From Bifidobacterium scaligerum (GTDB lineage Bacteria > Actinomycetota > Actinomycetes > Actinomycetales > Bifidobacteriaceae): DNA of 64,000 nt. The stretch is from positions 1 through 64,000 of the forward strand of contig NZ_PGLQ01000009.1 of NCBI RefSeq assembly GCF_002802865.1, read 5' to 3'. A model generated the notes under the pieces. That model was not told the origin of the DNA. It was given only the letters and a program-made list of their open reading frames with translations, and ran no database searches. This document shows, one piece after another, positions 59,607 through 64,000 of the stretch. The translations under genes were made by a program, and so were the position numbers. The number at the start of each line of letters is the position of its first letter. Position 1 is the first letter of the stretch.

Positions 59607-59785
59607 TCGTACGGTCTGTAACGGCTCGGGGAAGGCTCTGCTGGGCGACTGACTGACTGACTGGTTGGGCTGGACTGGGCTTGGTTGACTGGCTACTGAT
59701 ACGGGGGCGACCGGGCTGGTTGACTGGGCGACCGACTGGCTAATTAGCCGACTGACTGACTAACTAACTAACCGACTGACTAACC
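59607..59785. repeat. GACT-type low-complexity repeats, no gene
   Basis: CTGACTGACTGACTGG, GGTTGACTGG and CCGACTGACTGACTAACTAAC words fill about 59646-59780. These are tetranucleotide-like slippage repeats with no coding sign. Confidence 0.75.
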
Positions 59786-59833
59786 CATGCTGGCGTGGTT
59801 ATCCACATTTGTTGTGGATGACACGCCGGCATG
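59786..59833. promoter_or_regulatory. 48-bp palindrome with a DnaA box upstream of the tad operon
   Basis: CATGCTGGCGTGGTTATCCACA (59786-59807) pairs with TGTGGATGACACGCCGGCATG (59813-59833) apart from a few bases near the middle. TTATCCACA (59799-59807) is a perfect DnaA-box consensus, and the other arm holds its inverted partial copy. No replication genes are near, so a regulatory or DnaA-titrating site, or a plain transcription stop for dedA, are both possible. Confidence 0.7.
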
Positions 59834-59909
59834 TGCATAACTGGCAAGCTGGAACCACATAGGTCGTTTCAGGTTGCCGAGAACTTCGCCGATACGATTC
59901 AATCGGCGT

Positions 59910-61004
59910 ATGAACAGCAACAGCAATATTTCCTCCCGTTCTCACGCAATGCAGCGCTCGCGGGATTCACGAGCCGCGGTGTCCCTCGCACCGCCGCTTG
60001 ATGTTCCGCTGCCGGATGATGACTGTGCCGCAGCCCGCGCGATCAGGCCTCCGGACATTGCCGCCGCAGTCCCGCGCTACTACACGCCGCCGCCCCAGCC
60101 GGCAACCTCGGGCAAACGAAAGCGGTCCAAAGCAGCGCCGGAAATCTTGCCTGCCACGGATACGGCATTGCACAATATCGTGACGATGACCGCCGGGCAC
60201 GCAGGTGTGGGATCGAGCGTGCTTGCGGCCATGCTTTCGTGGGAGCTTGCCAATCGCGGATTGCGATGCGCGCTGGTGGACGTCGATTTCACTTCGGGAT
60301 GTTTGGACCTGCTGCTGGGCGTAGAGCGCGAACCGGGTTTGCGATTCAACGAGATCGAAGCTCCGCTTGGCCAGATCGAAGGCGAGGCATTGCATTACGA
60401 GCTGACCGCATGGGAGGGCGTGCGTGTGCTGCCATACCACCCGTGGGATGGGCAAACTCCTGAATGGTGGGAAGTACAGGCGGCTTTGCGCGCGCTGGCG
60501 CAAACGAATGACGTGGTGATTGTGGACGCCGGGCAAGGCGAGTTGGTGGAAGCGATTCCTGAGTTGCGTGACGCTGCGCAACTGATGGTCGTGGAATTGT
60601 CGGTACTTGGTTTGGCGCGGGCCAAGGCGCACAGGAATCGATTGGCGGCGTGGAAGTGCGCAGCGCCGGATGTGGTGGGGATTGAGCCGCGAGGGGCACC
60701 GCGCGGGCGCGGCAATGTAGGCATCGGCGAGGCTGAGGATTATCTTGCGGCGGCGGTACTGGGGCCGGTACGACCGAGTGTGACTCTGTGCGGTGATGTG
60801 CTGGAAGGATTGGGCATCCGTTCGGTGCCGAAGGGGAGCCGTAAAACGGTGGATTCTTTGGCTGATTTGGTGGAGCGTGCCGTACACCCGAGGTCTCGTG
60901 GCCGTGGCAATGATGCCGGTCGTGGTCGTGGACTCAACGGCAATGGTGCCCGTGAGAGTGGCGGCGCTTGGGAAGATGAAGGCGCTTGGAGCGATGGCCG
61001 GTGA
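59910..61004 (+). CDS. tadZ: TadZ/CpaE-like ATPase of a Tad pilus operon
   Basis: TadZ places the Tad pilus machine in the cell. The start is uncertain: ATG at 59910 (364 residues), TTG at 59874 or ATG at 59949; none has a strong site. After a disordered basic/Pro-rich ~80 residues comes a MinD/ParA-like domain (IVTMTAGHAGVGSSVLAAML, ALVDVDFTSGCLDLLLG, DVVIVDAGQGELVEAIPEL). The loop AGHAGVGSS has no lysine in place of the usual GKT/S, so ATP binding may be weak or lost, as in several TadZ proteins. The C-terminus is Gly/Arg-rich. tadA, tadB and tadC follow with short or overlapping junctions. Confidence 0.82.
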   Translation: MNSNSNISSRSHAMQRSRDSRAAVSLAPPLDVPLPDDDCAAARAIRPPDIAAAVPRYYTPPPQPATSGKRKRSKAAPEILPATDTALHNIVTMTAGHAGVGSSVLAAMLSWELANRGLRCALVDVDFTSGCLDLLLGVEREPGLRFNEIEAPLGQIEGEALHYELTAWEGVRVLPYHPWDGQTPEWWEVQAALRALAQTNDVVIVDAGQGELVEAIPELRDAAQLMVVELSVLGLARAKAHRNRLAAWKCAAPDVVGIEPRGAPRGRGNVGIGEAEDYLAAAVLGPVRPSVTLCGDVLEGLGIRSVPKGSRKTVDSLADLVERAVHPRSRGRGNDAGRGRGLNGNGARESGGAWEDEGAWSDGR

Positions 61005-62076
61005 GTTGGTGCGCGGCCGTGATCGCAAGCGTGTGTGGCGGGGCATGGCGTTCGGCTTGCTGCGCGAATTGGCACAAGATCCGCAGGTGACCGATGTGGC
61101 GGTGACATGCGATGGTCGGGTATGGGCGGATCGTGGTACGGGGATGCGCGAGCATGCGCTGCAGGTGCCGTTTCGCAGTGCGCAGGTCGTTCGGGAATAC
61201 GCGGTGCAGCTGTGTGCGCAATTGGGATGCCGTCTGGATGATGCCAGCCCCATTGCCGACGCGGCCAATGCTCAAGGCGTACGTGTGCATGCGGTGATTG
61301 CACCGCTGGTGCCGCAAGGTGCCGCGATATCCATACGATTCCCCAAACAGGAAGCCATGACGCTATCCATGCTGAGTCAGGCTGGACTGTTTCCGGCTGG
61401 ATGGTTTCCGCTGATTGCCGGTTTGGTGGCCCGCCGCGCCACGATATTGGTCACCGGAGGTACCGGAGCAGGTAAAACCACGTTGATTAAAGCGCTGCTT
61501 GGCCAATGCGATGACCGGGAACGCATCATCACCGTGGAGGAAGTGCGTGAGCTCGGCGATTTCGGTCACGCCAATCATGTTTCGCTGGTGGCTCGCGCCG
61601 CCAATGTGGAGGGCGCGGGCGCGGTAGGGCTTACTGATTTGGTGAAGGCCACGTTGCGTATGCGTCCCGATCGTGTGGTGCTGGGGGAGTGCCGAGGGGA
61701 GGAAGTGGTGGATCTGCTGCGTGCTTTCAACTCCGGTCATCATGGCGGTATGACCACCTTGCATGCGGACGATGTACGCCGTATACCAGCGCGATTGATC
61801 GCCTTGGGACTACTTGCCGGAGTCTCGCCTCAAGCGTTGGCGGCGCTCGCGGAAGGCGCATTCGACGTGGTATTGCACGTGGAGCGTATTCGTGGACGTC
61901 GTTGTATTACGCAGATCGGGCGTCTGCGTGCGAAGCCGGACATGCATGCGCATCAGCTTTCCGCCGGTGGGTTTTCCGATGGTCTGATGGGTGAAACGCT
62001 TGCGGTATGGGATGGCGTGCATGAGCCGCGTTATGCGTCGAGCTGGGCGGATTTCCGTAAGGAGTGGAGCCTATGA
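60976..62076 (+). CDS. tadA: TadA/CpaF-type secretion ATPase
   Basis: TadA hydrolyses ATP to extend (and perhaps retract) Flp pili. From the ATG at 60976 (or 60991, a few bases after GGAGC) it has about 366 residues. The frame is open upstream within tadZ but that part is not conserved. Domain marks: VTDVAVTCDGRVWADRGTG, Walker A VTGGTGAGKTTLIKALL, the Asp/His box region VEEVRELGDFGHANHVSLVA, Walker B DRVVLGECRGEEVVDLL and the arginine-finger stretch MRPDR. The start overlaps the end of tadZ by 29 bases and the end overlaps tadB by a few bases. Confidence 0.93.
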   Translation: MKALGAMAGELVRGRDRKRVWRGMAFGLLRELAQDPQVTDVAVTCDGRVWADRGTGMREHALQVPFRSAQVVREYAVQLCAQLGCRLDDASPIADAANAQGVRVHAVIAPLVPQGAAISIRFPKQEAMTLSMLSQAGLFPAGWFPLIAGLVARRATILVTGGTGAGKTTLIKALLGQCDDRERIITVEEVRELGDFGHANHVSLVARAANVEGAGAVGLTDLVKATLRMRPDRVVLGECRGEEVVDLLRAFNSGHHGGMTTLHADDVRRIPARLIALGLLAGVSPQALAALAEGAFDVVLHVERIRGRRCITQIGRLRAKPDMHAHQLSAGGFSDGLMGETLAVWDGVHEPRYASSWADFRKEWSL

Positions 62077-62864
62077 CGGCGGCAACTGTTTGTTGTGCCA
62101 TATTGATGGCGTTGGCGATGCTGATATGGCCTCGCCGTGGTTCTGGTTCCGAAGATAGCGTCGCGCGATTGCACGTGGCTTCGTTAAGGCGGACTGGGAA
62201 GTCACGATCCGTGCGGGCGGAAGCGTTATCAGGTGATTCGTCGGGTTTTGTGCGACATGTTGCGCGACATCTCGTACAGCATCGTGCGCGGGATGAGCCG
62301 TTACGTTCGGGTGTGCTTCGTTCGGACACGCTTCGTTTAGAGGCGTCGCGCGTGGGCGTCGCGCAGGTGATCGCTGCCGTCATCGCGCGAATGAACGGTG
62401 GCGGCAGCGCGATGGAAGCGTTCATCGAGCAGGGATTGCGCCCGAGCGCCGTACACCGTATATCCGAGTCGAGGCTGCGTGCGTTGTTTGAGGCTCGTCG
62501 GCTGCCGGAAGAAACCGAATCGCAGTGCACGCAAGTGGCGGTCGGAGTGGCGGGTGCGATAGCACTCAGCGAGAGACTGGGATGCCGGGCTGTGCCATGC
62601 TTGCAGGCGGTGCTTGAAGCCTGGAGCCAGATGCGGCTTCTGCATGATTTGCGTGCGCAAGCGATGGCTGTGCCCAAGGCCACGGTCGGATTGCTGACCG
62701 CGTTGCCGGCTATCACGGTAGCGCTCGGCGAATTGATGGGTGCCAGACCGCTTTCGTTCCTGTTCGGTTCAAGACAAGGTCTGCTGTGCCTGGTGTTGGG
62801 ATCCTGCTGCTATGCCTTGGGCCTGTTCTGGATGCGTGCATTGCTCAAAACCATAGAAGGGTAA
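62073..62864 (+). CDS. tadB: TadB-like pilus platform protein
   Basis: This T2SSF-type membrane protein should form the inner-membrane platform with TadC. The ATG at 62073 follows AAGGAG and overlaps the tadA stop by four bases (ATGA). The 263-residue protein has an N-terminal membrane helix and a cytoplasmic helical part (VAQVIAAVIARMNGGGSAMEAF and a Cys/Ala-rich stretch). Two membrane helices lie at the C-terminus (VGLLTALPAITVALGELMGA, GLLCLVLGSCCYALGLFW). The match is by position and layout more than by sequence. Confidence 0.8.
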   Translation: MTAATVCCAILMALAMLIWPRRGSGSEDSVARLHVASLRRTGKSRSVRAEALSGDSSGFVRHVARHLVQHRARDEPLRSGVLRSDTLRLEASRVGVAQVIAAVIARMNGGGSAMEAFIEQGLRPSAVHRISESRLRALFEARRLPEETESQCTQVAVGVAGAIALSERLGCRAVPCLQAVLEAWSQMRLLHDLRAQAMAVPKATVGLLTALPAITVALGELMGARPLSFLFGSRQGLLCLVLGSCCYALGLFWMRALLKTIEG

Positions 62865-62872
62865 GGTGCGCC

Positions 62873-63493
62873 ATGAGCCTTATGACAACGCACGCGATGT
62901 CTTGGTGTGTGGCGGTTGCGGTGTGGCTGTATACCGCGAAACCGGCGGACGATGCCCGCTTGCCGAAGCCAACGGCCCAATCGACGTCAGCGTACGACAC
63001 CGGCGCATCCGGCACCATGCTGATCTTGCATATGTTACAGGCGGCTCTGCGCCAAGGGGCTTCGATTCCCGGTGCCTTGGAGGCCGTGGGCGCTGTTGCG
63101 AAAGGCGCTTGCGGCGGTGGCTTGGCGCGGACCGGGGAGTTGCTGAATGCCGGTGCCTCTTGGCATGATGCGTGGAAAGTCGCGTTCGCTGGTACGAAAG
63201 AGCCGACCAACAAGAAGCTGCCTTATGCAGAGCGTTCCCATGTGGAGGCATCTCACACGGAGTCGGCTTTGCGCTTGATTCGCGATGCTTTGGAATCCTC
63301 TTGGATGCACGGTGACGCTCCTGCAGCCCGTATTGAAGCGGCGTCGGAACAGTTGAGTCGTGACGAACGTGCGCGTATCGAACGCAGCACCGCCAAGCTC
63401 ACTGTACGTCTCCTCATGCCTACCGGACTGTGTTTTCTCCCGGCATTCGTCTGCATCGGCGTAATCCCCTCCATCATTTCCTTCATGGTGTAG
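62873..63493 (+). CDS. tadC: TadC-like pilus platform protein
   Basis: The 206-residue protein starts at the ATG at 62873, eight bases after tadB. It has an N-terminal membrane helix (MSWCVAVAVWLYTA), a helical region with GTMLILHMLQAALRQGASIPGALEAVG as in T2SSF domains, and a C-terminal hydrophobic pair (LLMPTGLCFLPAFVCIGVIP). It is the second platform subunit. The usual flp pilin and tadE/tadF genes do not follow within the window; a toxin-antitoxin pair does. Confidence 0.8.
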   Translation: MSLMTTHAMSWCVAVAVWLYTAKPADDARLPKPTAQSTSAYDTGASGTMLILHMLQAALRQGASIPGALEAVGAVAKGACGGGLARTGELLNAGASWHDAWKVAFAGTKEPTNKKLPYAERSHVEASHTESALRLIRDALESSWMHGDAPAARIEAASEQLSRDERARIERSTAKLTVRLLMPTGLCFLPAFVCIGVIPSIISFMV

Positions 63494-63536
63494 GAGCTGG
63501 TTTTACTTAATGTCCCGCGGCGCGACGAACATTGTA

Positions 63537-63552
63537 CATGTAAATATACATG
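63537..63552 (+). promoter_or_regulatory. Palindrome at the antitoxin promoter
   Basis: CATGTAAATATACATG has perfect 6-bp arms (CATGTA/TACATG) and lies 21 bp upstream of the antitoxin start. Antitoxins of this class usually bind such a dyad to repress their operon. Confidence 0.6.
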
Positions 63553-63573
63553 CATAAAAACATGGAGAATTGT

Positions 63574-63867
63574 ATGACTACATTAACTGTTCCTGTGGAT
63601 ACCTTGGTTCCCATCAGCCGGTTCGGCCGTGGCACGGCAAGCGCTGAGTTCGCCAAAGTTGCCGATAACACTCCTGTGACCGTTTTGCGTAACAACGAAC
63701 CTGTCTACTTCATCATCAACGAACACGACTATCGGCATTTCCGCGAATTGGAGGACGAAGTGAAGGAGCTGCGCAATGCGGAAGCCCGCCGTCAAGCGCG
63801 AGACAAGGAGCATACCCATTCCTTTACATCCGTAGACGAATTGGATGGTTACTTCGATGCGCTCTAG
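63574..63867 (+). CDS. Type II antitoxin, Phd/YefM or RelB-like
   Basis: From the ATG at 63574 (GGAGA upstream) the protein has 97 residues. The N-terminal half has the Phd/YefM pattern: a strand, then ISRFGRGTASAEFAKVADNT, then TVLRNNEPVYFIINEHDYRH. The C-terminal part is helical and charged (EDEVKELRNAEARRQARDKE), which should wrap the toxin. The frame is open to an ATG at 63550 that lies in the operator palindrome. The toxin gene overlaps its end by 11 bases, the usual coupling. It represses its own promoter in known systems. Confidence 0.88.
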   Translation: MTTLTVPVDTLVPISRFGRGTASAEFAKVADNTPVTVLRNNEPVYFIINEHDYRHFRELEDEVKELRNAEARRQARDKEHTHSFTSVDELDGYFDAL

Positions 63868-64000
63868 GCTGTCCGGCATCGCAACTATCAGAGCGTTTGA
63901 TCAAGACGCAAAAGCACTGAAAAAGAAACATTTCGACCTCAAGCTCATGAAGCCGGCCATACAGGCGATAGTTGACGGGAATACTGACCTTCTGAAAACA
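63857..64000 (+). CDS. RelE/YafQ-like toxin, 5' part (cut by the window end)
   Basis: An ATG at 63857 within the last codons of the antitoxin opens a frame that runs 48 codons to the window end: MRSRLSGIATIRAFDQDAKA followed by LKKKHFDLKLMKPAIQAI. The pattern of Lys-rich helix and FDLKLMKPAI fits YafQ/RelE-type ribosome-dependent mRNA interferases. The catalytic C-terminus is outside the window, so activity cannot be judged. Confidence 0.8.
   Translation, partial: MRSRLSGIATIRAFDQDAKALKKKHFDLKLMKPAIQAIVDGNTDLLKT

Noticed and set aside
59786..59833. Replication origin
   Set aside because: There is only one perfect DnaA box plus a partial inverse, no AT-rich unwinding region and no dnaA or dnaN gene nearby.

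Overview
The window looks like a chromosome segment of a Bifidobacterium, closest to the B. longum / B. breve group. The grounds are high GC, strong AAGGAG ribosome-binding sites, a sucrose phosphorylase whose catalytic residues fall at D192/E232/D290, three LacI regulators beside alpha-glucan genes, a sortase-dependent pilus locus, a dnaK-grpE-dnaJ-hspR operon with HAIR operators, and a Tad pilus operon. The species call rests on remembered gene order and is an inference. The first ~93 bases are not genomic: they align to an Illumina P5 / i5 index / Nextera read-1 adapter with errors, so the window starts at a contig end.

Layout. 94-2000: an AbiEi-like / DUF559-like nuclease gene bracketed by two ~165-bp direct repeats built of TTTTCGCGCGAA palindromes. 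2128-6488: purA, two fluoride-channel (FluC/CrcB) subunits and an MFS transporter. 6977-11419: sucrose module (LacI repressor, sucrose phosphorylase, MFS permease) with three matching operators. 11420-12960: diverged tandem repeats, then a possible leader peptide and terminator. 12963-18183: an MHS-type transporter and two ilvC paralogues, with structured leaders and repeats between them. 19107-22331: alpha-glucosidase and its LacI regulator. 22763-35530: sortase pilus locus (divergent LPxxG adhesin, tip adhesin, backbone pilin, class C sortase). 35805-52250: alpha-glucan locus (4-alpha-glucanotransferase, alpha-glucosidase, maltodextrin ABC importer, type I pullulanase, HAD phosphatase, TraX-like protein, LacI regulator, membrane-anchored alpha-amylase). 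52427-57303: DnaK chaperone operon and HspR. 57782-59606: HAD phosphatase and DedA protein. 59910-63493: tadZ-tadA-tadB-tadC. 63574-64000: a Phd/RelB-type antitoxin and the start of a RelE/YafQ-type toxin, cut by the window end.

How it works together. Extracellular starch would be cut by the anchored amylase. Maltodextrins enter through the binding protein and two permeases, and are processed by pullulanase, glucanotransferase and alpha-glucosidases. Shared operators of the form TTGCnnACGTnnGCAA, upstream of the amylase/LacI pair and of the alpha-glucosidase/importer pair, suggest that the LacI at 49043-50068 controls these. Sucrose use is a separate regulon with TCGAACCGGTTCGA operators.

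The most unusual content is non-coding. It includes a TTTTCGCGCGAA palindrome family that flanks and enters a nuclease-like gene and recurs as a nine-unit 51-bp array; nested hairpin elements whose arms covary between copies; a 29-bp perfect inverted repeat between grpE and dnaJ; and a 48-bp palindrome carrying a DnaA box ahead of the Tad operon. No tRNA, rRNA, insertion sequence or CRISPR array was recognised.
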